The notes: generated by a model not told the origin, from the sequence alone. DNA of 64,000 bases from Acidovorax sp. A79 (GCF_041154505.1 NZ_AP028672.1:3946501-4010500); one strand, 5' to 3'. Counted from the stretch's first letter, positions 16,760 through 24,981 are shown. Numbers and translations are program-made.

Positions 16760-16900
16760 GTTACCCAGCGTTTGCGGCGTGCGGCATGCGGGGAATCGAC
16801 AAGAGCCCTGAGGCTCCGGATTCCCTGCACCGGCGGGGCGAACGTGTGTCCTAACCCCGGCCTGTGAGCGGTCACCGCTTGCGCTGGATGTCTTCTTTAT

Positions 16901-16916
16901 TGCCAGATGCGTGCCA
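16901..16916 (-). promoter_or_regulatory. Sigma-54 promoter of the rtc operon
   Basis: Minus strand reads TGGCACGCATCTGGCA, matching TGGCACG-N4-TTGCA at all but one fixed position, with the invariant GG and GC correctly spaced. A transcript would start near 16889, pass through the tRNA-like modules, and continue into the slipin gene. The divergent neighbour is rtcR, a sigma-54 activator, so this is its expected target. Confidence 0.85.
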
Positions 16917-17010
16917 GCCTGTGGCTTGTGGTTTGATTTCTTTCAAGTCGTTGATTTGTAAGGGGAAATTTCTTCGATTGTTTTTTTGGTCTATTCGAGG
17001 TGCATAAAGT

Positions 17011-17030
17011 AACTAGAATGAAAGCTAGTT
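17011..17030. promoter_or_regulatory. Inverted repeat between rtcR and the rtc promoter
   Basis: AACTAG-N8-CTAGTT, a perfect 6-bp dyad 95 bp behind the rtc sigma-54 promoter and 16 bp before the rtcR start. Position fits an RtcR enhancer (upstream activating) site that could also autoregulate rtcR. The surrounding 16890-17040 is clearly AT-richer than the rest of the window. Confidence 0.45.
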
Positions 17031-17045
17031 GAATAGATAAATGGA

Positions 17046-18680
17046 ATGCGCAAAAACAAAGTCGTCATCGGTTTCCTGGGCACCCAGCTCGACGCCGGCA
17101 GGGGCGCGGGGCGGTGGGAAAAGTGGCGCCCCACGGTGTCGCTGGTGCAGCATGAGGATGTGGTGATCGAGCGGCTGGAGCTGCTCTACACGCCGCCCCA
17201 TCAGGACCTGGCGCAGCAGGTGCGCGCCGACATGGCTGTTGCGTCCCCCGAGACCACGGTGAATCTGGCGCCCCTGCCCATTGCCGACCCGTGGGACTTT
17301 GGCGAGGTGTATGCCAGGCTGTTTGACTGGGCGCAGGCCTACCGCTTCGACACCGGGCGCGAGGAGTACTGGACGCACATCACCACCGGCACCCACGTGG
17401 CCCAGATCTGCCTGTTCCTGCTGGTGGAATCGCGCCGCATTCCAGGCGTGCTGGCGCAGACCTCGCCGCCCAAACGCCAGCAGATGGGCGACCCGGGCAG
17501 CTACACGCTGATCGACCTGGACCTGTCGCGCTACGACGGGATCGCCCAGCGCTTCGGCGCCGAGCAGCAGGACGCGGTGCAGTTCCTCAAGAGCGGCATC
17601 GCCACGCGCAACGCGCGCTTCAACGCGCTGATCGACGAGGTGGAGCGCGTGGCGGTGCGCTCGCGTGCGCCCATCCTGTTCACCGGGCCCACGGGCGCGG
17701 GCAAGTCGCACCTGGCGCGGCGCATGTTCGAGCTGAAGAAGTCGCGCCACCAGGTGGAGGGCGAGTTCGTGGAAGTGAACTGCGCCACGCTGCATGGCGA
17801 CGGCGCGGCGTCCACGCTGTTCGGCCACAAGAAAGGCGCCTTCACCGGTGCGGCGGCCGACCGCGCGGGCCTGCTGCGCACGGCGCACAAGGGCGTGCTG
17901 TTCCTCGACGAGATCGGCGAACTGGGCCTCGATGAGCAGGCCATGCTGCTCAAGGCGGTGGAGGAAAAGCGCTTCTACCCCCTGGGCAGCGACCGCGAGG
18001 TGGCCAGCGACTTCGAGCTCATCGCGGGTACCAACCGCGACCTGCGCACCGAGGTGGCGGCGGGGCGTTTTCGCGAAGACCTGTATGCGCGCATCAACCT
18101 CTGGAGCTATGTGCTGCCGGGCCTGGCGCAGCGGCCCGAGGACATCGAGCCCAATGTGGACCACCAGCTGGCCCGCGCAGGCGCCGAGCTGGGCCGCGGC
18201 GTGCGCTTTTCCAACGAGGCGCGCGCGGCCTACCTGCGCTATGCCCAGTCGCCCGAGGCGCTGTGGACGGGCAACTTCCGCGACCTCTCGGCCAGCGTCA
18301 CGCGCCTGGCCACGCTGGCCGACAGCGGCCGCATCGGCCTGCCCCTGGTCGAGGCCGAGATCGCGCGCCTGCGCTGGCTGTGGCAGCCCGCCAGCGATGC
18401 GCGCAGCGGTCTGGCGTCCATGCCCGGCGCGGTGGGCCGCGGCGATCTGGCGGACCTGCTGGGCGAGGAAGCGGTGCACGCCCTGGACCTGTTCGACCAG
18501 CTGCAACTGGCGGCCGTGCTGCAGGTGTGCCGCCAGGCCCGCACCCTGTCGGACGCGGGGCGCCAGCTGTTCCAGGCCTCGCGCACGCAGCGCACGGTGG
18601 TCAACGATGCGGACCGGCTGCGCAAGTACCTGGCGCGGTTCGGCCTGGACTGGGAGCGCGCCGCTGCCGCTGGGCAGTAA
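17046..18680 (+). CDS. rtcR: RtcR, sigma-54-dependent activator of RNA repair
   Basis: 544-aa bacterial enhancer-binding protein. Residues 1-185 are the RtcR-specific CARF-type sensor domain (VVIGFLGTQLDAG; EEYWTHITTGTHVAQICLFLLVESR), known in homologues to sense RNA ends such as cleaved tRNA. Residues about 190-430 are the AAA+ domain with Walker A FTGPTGAGKSHLA, the sigma-54 contact loop GAFTGA, Walker B VLFLDEIGEL and arginine finger region. The C-terminus (LQVCRQARTLSDAGRQLF-ASRTQ) is the helix-turn-helix. It is divergent from the operon it should activate. No strong ribosome-binding site precedes the ATG. Its TAA stop codon is the target duplication of the adjacent MITE-like element. Confidence 0.94.
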   Translation: MRKNKVVIGFLGTQLDAGRGAGRWEKWRPTVSLVQHEDVVIERLELLYTPPHQDLAQQVRADMAVASPETTVNLAPLPIADPWDFGEVYARLFDWAQAYRFDTGREEYWTHITTGTHVAQICLFLLVESRRIPGVLAQTSPPKRQQMGDPGSYTLIDLDLSRYDGIAQRFGAEQQDAVQFLKSGIATRNARFNALIDEVERVAVRSRAPILFTGPTGAGKSHLARRMFELKKSRHQVEGEFVEVNCATLHGDGAASTLFGHKKGAFTGAAADRAGLLRTAHKGVLFLDEIGELGLDEQAMLLKAVEEKRFYPLGSDREVASDFELIAGTNRDLRTEVAAGRFREDLYARINLWSYVLPGLAQRPEDIEPNVDHQLARAGAELGRGVRFSNEARAAYLRYAQSPEALWTGNFRDLSASVTRLATLADSGRIGLPLVEAEIARLRWLWQPASDARSGLASMPGAVGRGDLADLLGEEAVHALDLFDQLQLAAVLQVCRQARTLSDAGRQLFQASRTQRTVVNDADRLRKYLARFGLDWERAAAAGQ

Positions 18681-18916
18681 TCCTAGAAACGGCAGTTGAC
18701 CGATTGGTTTCCTTCAACTTGCCATCTGAAGTCAGGTATGTGCTGCTTCGATGGCGTTCACTGGTTGGATGGGCACGCTATACACCCGCCAGCACCGCGC
18801 TCGGCGTGCCATGCGGCGTTGCTCCTCCTTGCAGGCAAGAGCCTGGAGCGTCGTCTCGCCTTGCCTGACGCACCGATCACGGCACTGACGGGCGCATTCA
18901 ACTGCCGTTTCTAGGA
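18681..18916. mobile_element. MITE-like element with 19-bp terminal inverted repeats
   Basis: About 236 bp bounded by perfect terminal inverted repeats (TCCTAGAAACGGCAGTTGA at 18681-18699 and its reverse complement at 18898-18916). Both ends are flanked by TAA (18678-18680 and 18917-18919), which looks like a 3-bp target duplication. The left TAA is the stop codon of rtcR. No ORF of useful size is inside, so it is non-autonomous; the parent insertion sequence is not in this window. The right end and its TAA form GATAAT, a plausible -10 box for rnpB. Confidence 0.75.
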
Positions 18917-18920
18917 TAAT
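18915..18920 (+). promoter_or_regulatory. Possible rnpB -10 box at the MITE end
   Basis: GATAAT lies nine bases before the predicted 5' end of RNase P RNA. It is made of the last bases of the inverted repeat plus the target duplication. No good -35 is seen at the proper distance. Confidence 0.4.
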
Positions 18921-18929
18921 CCACCCCGT

Positions 18930-19365
18930 GAAGCGCGCCAGACCGCCGCTGGTGCAATCTGGGAAACCAGGCACTGGAGGAACGTCCGGACTGCACAGGA
19001 CAGCGTAGCAGCTAACGGCTGCCCACCGTGAGGTGAGGATCAGAGCAACAGAGACGAGTCCGGGTGGAAACTACCTGCCACGGAGTGTTCTGTGAGGCGC
19101 CAGCGCAAGCTGGCGAGAGGACAGCGAGAGCTGTCCGAACCCGGCGCAAGCCGGGTCCGAACAGCCACCCCGAGCGGGCAAGCCCGCTCGGGGTGAAACG
19201 GGCAATCTCTACGCGCAGCAATACCAAGTAGGCCAGCGTTGATGTGGTTCCGCAGAGCTGGCGGGTAGGTAGCACCGAGCCGTGGTGGCGACACCCGGCC
19301 CAGATTAATGGCGGTCACACTGCGGGCAACCGTGGTGCACAGAATCCGGCTTATCGGCGCGCTTC
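18930..19365 (+). ncRNA. rnpB: RNase P RNA (class A)
   Basis: Catalytic RNA that removes tRNA 5' leaders. The ends pair as P1 (GAAGCGCGCC at 18930 with GGCGCGCTTC at 19356). Conserved blocks are present: GAGGAACGTCCGGACTGCAC, CAGCAGCTAACGGCTG, the P4/CRV region GATCAGAGCAACAGAGACGAG, and the 3' CACAGAATCCGGCTTATCGG. Internal GC-rich hairpins (CCCGGCGCAAGCCGGG; CCCCGAGCGGGCAAGCCCGCTCGGGG) are variable stems. Length about 436 nt is usual for betaproteobacteria. Convergent with the M48 gene; only 80 bp separate them. Confidence 0.95.
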
Positions 19366-19446
19366 ACACTTTATTTCCCCCAGCCTCAGCCTGGTGTAGG
19401 CGCTGATGTGCCGGTCGTGCCCGGCGCGGAGCACGCCACGGCGCGC

Positions 19447-20691
19447 TCAGCCTTTCGCGCAGTGGGGCGCATGCCCCTTCTCCAGCTCCGTGGCCCGCTC
19501 CACGGTGTCGGGGTGGCTGCTGAGCAGCGACCAGACCGGGTGCGACGCCATGTCTTCCGCCATCTTGCGCTTGCGCGAGCGCTCCGGGCTGCTGGCGCCG
19601 GGTTCGGCCGCTGTGGCCGCCTGGTCCTGGCCTGCTTTCTCCTTCTTCTTGTTGTCTTCTTCCTCTTCTGCTTCTTCTTCATCCTTCGCGATGGCCAGCA
19701 GCAGCTGGCCCATGGGCGCCGTGGGCAGGGCTGCCTGGCCCATCACCGCGATGGCGTAGCAGTCGGCTTCGCGCTCGTGGCTGCGGCTGTAGGCCAGCCC
19801 CGTGAGCACCGAGGCACCGGTGGAGACAATGCCGGACACATCGCCCAGCGCCAGCCCCAGGCCCATGCTGAGCACGCCCTGCTGCACCACCATGCGCGTG
19901 GTGTGCCGCTGCACCACATGGCCGATTTCGTGCGCCAGCACGCCCACCAGCGCGTTGTCGTCCAGTCCCTTGTCGGCGGCCGCCTTCACGATGCCGTCGG
20001 TCATCACCACCTTGCCGCCCGGCAGCGCAAAGGCGTTGGCGCCCATGCCCGAGCGGAATTCCAGGCTCAGGGGAGGCTGGTAGCCGGGGTAGCGCCGCAG
20101 GCCGGGGGGTGTGTGCTGCACCAGGGCGTCAAAGCGCGCCTTGAGCTGCTCCTGCCGCTCCCTGGGGAGCTTGCTGGGCTTGAGCGTGCCGCTGTCCATC
20201 TGGCGCAGCACGTTCTCGGCCACGCTGGTTTCCCAGGACAGGGGCACAAAGCGCGTGAGCTGCGTGGCGGCCCAGGGGGTGCCGTAGCGGTAGAACAGCG
20301 TGAGGCCGATGGCCGCCACCGCCACCACGCCCAGCAGCACGGGCCAGCGGGTCTGCATGCGCTGGGCCAGGCCCGGGCGTTCGCCAGCGGCGGCCAGGGC
20401 GGCGCGCCAGTCGTTCACGGCATCGATCTCCAGGCTGCCGTGGTCCCGCAGGTCCACGACCACGCGGGGCTGGGGCTTGCGCTCGTTCCAGGCCTCCGGC
20501 CAGCCCACATCCTTGCAGGCGAACACGGCCGGCGCGGCGCCTGGCTGCGAGAGCGGGTGTAGCACCAGCGACGGGCCCCGCGGCGTGGGGCGCAGGCCCA
20601 CCATCACGGGGCGGGCTCTGCTGCTCTGGCCGTCGAACCAGCGGCCAGGCACGAGGGATGCAGCGTGAAGGGGGTCGTTCATGTCAGTCAT
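19447..20691 (-). CDS. M48 family zinc metalloprotease with one membrane helix
   Basis: 414 aa. Residues 1-110 form an uncharacterised cytoplasmic-looking domain, followed by one membrane helix (about 118-138, VLLGVVAVAAIGLTLFY) and the peptidase domain with VLAHEIGHVVQRH (HExxH), the third zinc ligand in HEREADCYAI, and the substrate-loop GANAFALPGGKVVMTDG. A highly charged insert (about 330-350, Glu-rich then KKKEK) precedes the conserved end HPDTVERATELEKGH. The architecture resembles periplasm-facing M48 peptidases used in envelope quality control. Likely co-transcribed with the DUF898 gene upstream. ATG at 20682 is an alternative start. Confidence 0.88.
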   Translation of the reverse strand: MTDMNDPLHAASLVPGRWFDGQSSRARPVMVGLRPTPRGPSLVLHPLSQPGAAPAVFACKDVGWPEAWNERKPQPRVVVDLRDHGSLEIDAVNDWRAALAAAGERPGLAQRMQTRWPVLLGVVAVAAIGLTLFYRYGTPWAATQLTRFVPLSWETSVAENVLRQMDSGTLKPSKLPRERQEQLKARFDALVQHTPPGLRRYPGYQPPLSLEFRSGMGANAFALPGGKVVMTDGIVKAAADKGLDDNALVGVLAHEIGHVVQRHTTRMVVQQGVLSMGLGLALGDVSGIVSTGASVLTGLAYSRSHEREADCYAIAVMGQAALPTAPMGQLLLAIAKDEEEAEEEEDNKKKEKAGQDQAATAAEPGASSPERSRKRKMAEDMASHPVWSLLSSHPDTVERATELEKGHAPHCAKG

Positions 20692-20805
20692 CCATCACGT
20701 TGTAGGTGGCCCGGGGCCGGTGAAACTGGCGGCGGCACGGGCGAGCGGCCGCCCTGGCCGGACGCACCGGGGCGCGAAGCGCCTCAGGGGGATGCCCTCT
20801 ACCCG

Positions 20806-22074
20806 CTATCCAATCAGGTCCAGGCCCGCCGCATCGGCCAGCGCATCGCCCAGGCCGCCTTGCTGCTGGCGCACCATGGCGCCCGCCACCTGTTCCACGC
20901 CGCCCTTGACATGCAGGGTGACGGATTCGCATTTCATGCGGTATTCGCTCACCCGCGCAAACGGACGGTACAGCCCCAGCGTGAGCAGGGTGAGCAGCAT
21001 GTTCTTGATGCGCAGCCACACGTAGCGCCCGCTCTTCAGGTGGCACTTGAACCGTGCCACGTGGCTCACGCCGGTGTTGTTCCACATCAGCTGGAACATG
21101 CGCGCCTCGCGGTACGCGCGGGCGGGGGCCGAGGCCAGGATCAGCATGAAGATGCCCGCCACGATGGACACGATGATCACCACGAACAGCCACAGACCCA
21201 TGCGGTCGCTCTGGCTGGCCACCAGCGCGATGGAGCTGCCCGCCAGGATGCCGATCAGCGCCGAAATGCCGACCACGCACAGGATGAACACGGCCACCGT
21301 GGCCAGCCACACCTTCACGAAATCCATGTACACCGGCTTCCAGCGGCCTTTTTCTGCGCCCACCTGGGCCTTGAGCACCAGCAGGCTCTTGTAGTTGTAT
21401 TCGAGGCGGATGAAGCACAGCACCGTCAGCACCAGGCCCAGCAGCAGCAGGCCGCCCATGGCGGGGGTGAAGGCGGGCAGGGACCGCTTGGTGGTTTCTT
21501 CCTCGGCGGCCTGGAGCGCCTCGGCCAGTCCGGGCGACAGCACCTGCATGCCGAAGAACACGCCGAACCACACCAGCGCCAGCGCGAACATGGGCCAGCT
21601 GGCGATGTAGACCTCTTTCCAGCTGGCGGTGAACTGCAGGCGCAGGCCGCGCCAGCGCGTGGCCCCGAGCCGAAAGCGCATGGCGCTGCCCCAGATCAGG
21701 GGCGAGAGCACGGCGCCGGTCAGCAGGAACACGCCCACGGCCGCGTCCTGTCCGGTATTGGCGGCGATGTTGTAGGCCAGCGTGAGCAGCACCAGCAGCA
21801 CGAAGCCCATCACCATCTTGCGCTGCTGCGCGGTGAATTCCAGGGGGCTGCCCGCCACCAGCGTGTGGCTGTAGAAGTACTGCGCGGTGCGGCGCCGGGC
21901 CCAGGGGGTGTAGATGCCCAGCGTGACGATGGACAGCAGCACGTTGACGATCCACACCCGGAAATACTCGCCGCCGCTGCCGGTGAATTCGAGCGGATGC
22001 GCGTCGATGTTCTGCGGCATGAACGTGGACATCGGCCCGGCGGCGCCGTCTCTGTCTGATGGAACTTGGCTCAT
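20806..22074 (-). CDS. DUF898 (YjgN family) integral membrane protein
   Basis: 422 aa, YjgN/DUF898 family. The duplicated family motif occurs near both ends: FRVWIVNVLLSIVTLGIYTPWARRRTAQYFYSHT (about 40-72), and KNMLLTLLTLGLYRPFARVSEYRM near residue 375. About eight membrane helices lie between. Function is unknown in the family. A strong AGGAGG precedes the ATG. It is followed by the M48 protease on the same strand, with a 114-bp gap holding a GC-rich dispersed repeat (20780-20805). The pairing with M48 suggests a joint envelope role (inference). Confidence 0.87.
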   Translation of the reverse strand: MSQVPSDRDGAAGPMSTFMPQNIDAHPLEFTGSGGEYFRVWIVNVLLSIVTLGIYTPWARRRTAQYFYSHTLVAGSPLEFTAQQRKMVMGFVLLVLLTLAYNIAANTGQDAAVGVFLLTGAVLSPLIWGSAMRFRLGATRWRGLRLQFTASWKEVYIASWPMFALALVWFGVFFGMQVLSPGLAEALQAAEEETTKRSLPAFTPAMGGLLLLGLVLTVLCFIRLEYNYKSLLVLKAQVGAEKGRWKPVYMDFVKVWLATVAVFILCVVGISALIGILAGSSIALVASQSDRMGLWLFVVIIVSIVAGIFMLILASAPARAYREARMFQLMWNNTGVSHVARFKCHLKSGRYVWLRIKNMLLTLLTLGLYRPFARVSEYRMKCESVTLHVKGGVEQVAGAMVRQQQGGLGDALADAAGLDLIG

Positions 22075-22117
22075 GGACTCCCTCCTGTTTGTGGCGCAGT
22101 GTAGCAGCGGTCTGTGG

Positions 22118-22189
22118 AAAAAATATCAAGCCAGATGGGCCTCTGGCGCCTTTCCATCAAGCGCTGATAGCTATGTTTTTGGTAGCAAC
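22118..22189. repeat. Dispersed TAGCTGCT repeat, copy C (most complete)
   Basis: Reverse-oriented. On the minus strand it reads GCTACCAAAAACATAGCTAT, CAGCGCTTGATGG, GGCGCCAGAGGCC and then TTGATATTTTT, which makes it the longest copy here and a good reference for the family. It lies in the promoter region of the DUF898 gene. Confidence 0.78.
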
Positions 22190-22251
22190 CGTTCTGATGA
22201 TGGTTCGGCCCGCCCCGCCCGCCGCCGGCAACTGGCGCACCCCTGCCAGCG

Positions 22252-22328
22252 CACCCGTGGAACTGGCTTTGCCAGGCCCCGGGTGCGTCCCCCTCAGGGG
22301 GATGGCGCCAAAGGCGACTCAGGGGGAG
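22252..22328. repeat. GC-rich dispersed repeat downstream of the RluF-like gene
   Basis: CCCGTGGAACTGGCTTTGCC, then GTCCCCCTCAGGGGGA and GGCGACTCAGGGGG, abutting the stop codon at 22329. The CCCCCTCAGGGGG hairpin is at a position where it could end minus-strand transcription. A relative lies at 10688. Confidence 0.65.
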
Positions 22329-23114
22329 TCAGAACTTCTCCCAGGGCTGCAGATAGCGCCACTGCCCCTCGGGCACCTTGGCCAGCGGCACGCGGCCGAT
22401 GCGGATGCGCTTCAAGGCGACCACGGCCAGGCCCACGGCGTCGCACATGGCCGGGATCTGGCCGGGGCGGATGCCCTTGAGCGCAAAGCGCAGTTTCGTC
22501 TCGCTTTGCCAGCTCACCTTGATGGGCGGCAGCGGGCGGCCGTTGAACGACAGGCCGTGGCACAGGCGCTGCAGCCCGTTCGGTGCGATATCGCCCTTCA
22601 CCTCGACGATGCATTCCTGCTCCAGCGACTCGATGTCTTCCGCCAGCTTGCGCGCGATGCGCTTGTCCTGGGTGTAGACCACCAGGCCGCTGGCCTCGGT
22701 GGGCAGCGGCGTGAAGCATTCGAGCTGCTTGAAATGGCGCAGCAGCACGCGGATGCCCGAGGCGTCCTCGGCCAGGTGGGATGCAGCGCCCAGCAGCGTG
22801 CTGGCGGCCGTGGCGCCCTGGCTGCGGCTGGCGTGCGCCGCTGGCCCGGCGGGCAGGCCCAGGCCGGCTTCAAACCCCACCGGCTTGTGCAGCAGCAAGG
22901 TCACCGGGGTCAGCTCCAGCAGGCTGGCGTCCTTGGCCACCGCCACGGCCTGGCCGGGGCGCACGCGCGCGCCCGGGGCTTCCACCACCTGGCCGTCCAC
23001 GCTCACAAAGCCGCCTTCGATGAATTGCTCGGCCGTGCTGCGCGAGCAGTTCAGTTGCTCGGCCACGCGTTTGGCCAGGCGGATGTGGGTGGGGTCAGGG
23101 TTTTTGTCATTCAT
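22329..23114 (-). CDS. RluF/RsuA-type pseudouridine synthase homologue lacking the catalytic Asp
   Basis: 261 aa. Residues 8-55 form an S4 RNA-binding domain (IRLAKRVAEQLNCSRSTAEQFIEGGFVSVDG) and the rest a pseudouridine synthase fold starting LLLHKPVGFEAG. In active members the catalytic motif is GRLDxxTxGLL; here the aligned stretch is TPLPTEASGLVVYTQD, so the essential Asp is Pro. The usual later motif RQIRRMC is replaced by GQIPAMC. It may bind rRNA without modifying it, or use a different residue. Start at 23114 (MNDKNPDPTHIRLAKR). Ends in a GC-rich repeat. Confidence 0.85.
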   Translation of the reverse strand: MNDKNPDPTHIRLAKRVAEQLNCSRSTAEQFIEGGFVSVDGQVVEAPGARVRPGQAVAVAKDASLLELTPVTLLLHKPVGFEAGLGLPAGPAAHASRSQGATAASTLLGAASHLAEDASGIRVLLRHFKQLECFTPLPTEASGLVVYTQDKRIARKLAEDIESLEQECIVEVKGDIAPNGLQRLCHGLSFNGRPLPPIKVSWQSETKLRFALKGIRPGQIPAMCDAVGLAVVALKRIRIGRVPLAKVPEGQWRYLQPWEKF

Positions 23115-23194
23115 GGGTGGGGGCGGCTTTCTTTGTTGGATGGATTGTGTGGGCATGCCTCTTGTTGTTCGTGGCGCGTGCAGCGGGCGCTCTC

Positions 23195-23272
23195 TCCGCC
23201 AGGGACGCCAAGCGAGGGCCGACCCGCAGCGAGGGCGTCGTCCCCCGGATGGGGGAAGGCGCCGCAGGCGAC
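23195..23272. repeat. GC-rich dispersed repeat downstream of the NUDIX-MBL gene
   Basis: GAGGGCGTCGTCCCCCGGATGGGGGAAGGCGC then GACTCAGGGGGC, ending at the stop codon. Same family as the repeats at 31644 and 41696, opposite orientation, again immediately 3' of a gene. Confidence 0.62.
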
Positions 23273-24934
23273 TCAGGGGGCGAGCATTCTTATTCGCTCT
23301 ACATGCGCCAGCAGCGAGCGCTGGGCCACGGGCCACATGCGCGGGGGCACGTCGTCATACGCATGCTGCACCCAGTCGTCCACGCTGCCCTGGGGCAGCG
23401 CCTGCATGGCGGCCAGCACCTTGGCCTCGCGCGCCAGGCGGTGGGCCTTGAGCCTGGCGATCGCGCCGCGCGCGTCGCCCAGCACATAGCCGTGCGCGGG
23501 CAGGATGAACTCCACGCCATGTGCGGCGCAGACCGCATCGAGCTTGTCCAGAGAGTCGAGGTAGTCGGCCATGTTGCCGTCGGGTGGGTCCACCACGGTG
23601 GTGCTGCCGTTGAGGATGTGGTCGCCGCTGAACAGCAGGGCGTCTTCCACGAGCAGCAGGCACAGGTGGTTGGCCGCGTGGCCCGGGGTGTGGATCACCT
23701 GCAGGGTGTGGGTGATTTTGCCCTCTGGCGCTTGTCCTTCCAGCGTGAGCAGCTCATTGTTTTGTAGCAAGCGGTCGGGCGTGAATGCGCTGGCAGCGCG
23801 CGCCGTGGGGGCCGATGGCAGGCCCAGGATGGGGGGGGCGCTGCGCCCGGCCCGGGTGCACATCGCCTGCAGCGGCGCGGCGCCGGGCGAGTGGTCGGGG
23901 TGCGAGTGGGTGCACACGATCGTGCGGATGTCGCCGCCGGCGGCGCGCCAGAGCCTGTCCAGGTGCTCCGCGTCGGCCGGGCCCGGGTCGATGGCGATGT
24001 AGCCGGTGGCCGGGTCGCCCACCAGGTAGCTGTTGGTGCCGGGTCCGGTCATCACGCCGGGGTTGGGCGCGGTCAGGCGCTGCACGTTGCGCAGCAGCGG
24101 CACGGGCCGGTCGGTCTGCCAGTCGAGCGCGTGCACGATCTGGCCGTCGGGGCACACCAGGGCCAGCTCGCCAAAGGGGGCGTCGCCTTCCATGTAGCGC
24201 GCCTCCTGGCCCGCCAGCGTGCCGGCGCGCGGGCAGCTCACCCACAGCGGCTTTTCATCGGCCAGAGCGTCAAGAACCGCCTGCGCGCTGGCGAACAGGG
24301 CGAGCCGCTGCAGCGTGCGGATGGTGGGAAAGATCATGAAGAACTGCCCCGCCGCGTGCCGCGCCAGCGCATCGGCCGGGCGCACCCACACGGGCTCGAA
24401 CTGCTCGGTTTCGTCGGCCACGGGCTCCTGGCCCTCGGGCATGCGGGCCACGAGGAACGGCACGTCGAAACGGCGCGGCAGGTCGCGGTCGGCCGTCCAG
24501 TGGGCCAGCAGGTACACGCTGTCGGCCGCCAGGCGCAGACCGCGCGCGCCGCACTGGGCGGCCAGCGGCTGGTGGCGGTCGATGGCGGCGATGTCCCGTG
24601 CGTCGGCCATGCGCCCATCGGCATGGCGGGCCAGCAGGATGCCCAGCTCCTCGAAGCTTTCGCGGATCGCGGCGATGGCCTGCGTGAGGTGCTGGTCGCT
24701 CTGCGTGGGGCGGCGGTCGGCGGCGGCGTGCACCTGCGCGTCCAGCGCGTCGATGCCCCCGCCCGGGAACACGTAGGCCCCGGGCGCGAAGCTGGCCGTG
24801 GCCGAGCGCCGGGTCATGAGGACTTCCAGTCCGCCCGGTTCGCCCTGCGCATCGCGCAGCAGCAGCACGGTGGCGGCCGGGCGGGTGGCAACAGGTTCGC
24901 GGTGGGGGTGCAGTTGTTGGTTGGTGCGGGGCAT
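23273..24934 (-). CDS. NUDIX hydrolase - metallo-beta-lactamase fold fusion protein
   Basis: 553 aa. Residues about 18-240 form a NUDIX-like domain (FAPGAYVFPGGGID, then AAIRESFEELGILLARH, the RExxEExG core with a long insert). Residues about 280-553 form a metallo-beta-lactamase hydrolase with CTHSHPDHSPGA (HxHxDH), HTPGHAANHLCLL, LFSGDHIL and an LPAHG end block, resembling LACTB2/glyoxalase-like enzymes. Both active sites look intact, so it probably hydrolyses two linked bonds, but the substrate is unknown. Residues about 388-407 (LLQNNELLTLEGQAPEGK) are encoded by repeat copy K. Start at 24934; the frame upstream overlaps another gene and is not coding. Confidence 0.85.
   Translation of the reverse strand: MPRTNQQLHPHREPVATRPAATVLLLRDAQGEPGGLEVLMTRRSATASFAPGAYVFPGGGIDALDAQVHAAADRRPTQSDQHLTQAIAAIRESFEELGILLARHADGRMADARDIAAIDRHQPLAAQCGARGLRLAADSVYLLAHWTADRDLPRRFDVPFLVARMPEGQEPVADETEQFEPVWVRPADALARHAAGQFFMIFPTIRTLQRLALFASAQAVLDALADEKPLWVSCPRAGTLAGQEARYMEGDAPFGELALVCPDGQIVHALDWQTDRPVPLLRNVQRLTAPNPGVMTGPGTNSYLVGDPATGYIAIDPGPADAEHLDRLWRAAGGDIRTIVCTHSHPDHSPGAAPLQAMCTRAGRSAPPILGLPSAPTARAASAFTPDRLLQNNELLTLEGQAPEGKITHTLQVIHTPGHAANHLCLLLVEDALLFSGDHILNGSTTVVDPPDGNMADYLDSLDKLDAVCAAHGVEFILPAHGYVLGDARGAIARLKAHRLAREAKVLAAMQALPQGSVDDWVQHAYDDVPPRMWPVAQRSLLAHVERIRMLAP
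23715..23771. repeat. Dispersed TAGCTGCT repeat, copy K, inside the NUDIX-MBL gene
   Basis: Minus strand GCTACAAAACAATGAGCTGC, then CACGCTGG-AAGCGCCAGAGGGC, aligning end to end with copy C. Translated in frame it yields LLQNNELLTLEGQ, nearly the same peptide as the MurC C-terminus (copy J). Confidence 0.72.
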
Positions 24935-24981
24935 CGGGCCATTATCGAGGCGCGCGGCGCGCCCCGCACGGGCGGGGCGGT

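Noticed and set aside
16351..16867. Several 90-170-aa open frames on both strands in the rtc leader
   Set aside because: They overlap the structured RNA modules, share no protein similarity, and arise from GC-rich repeats.
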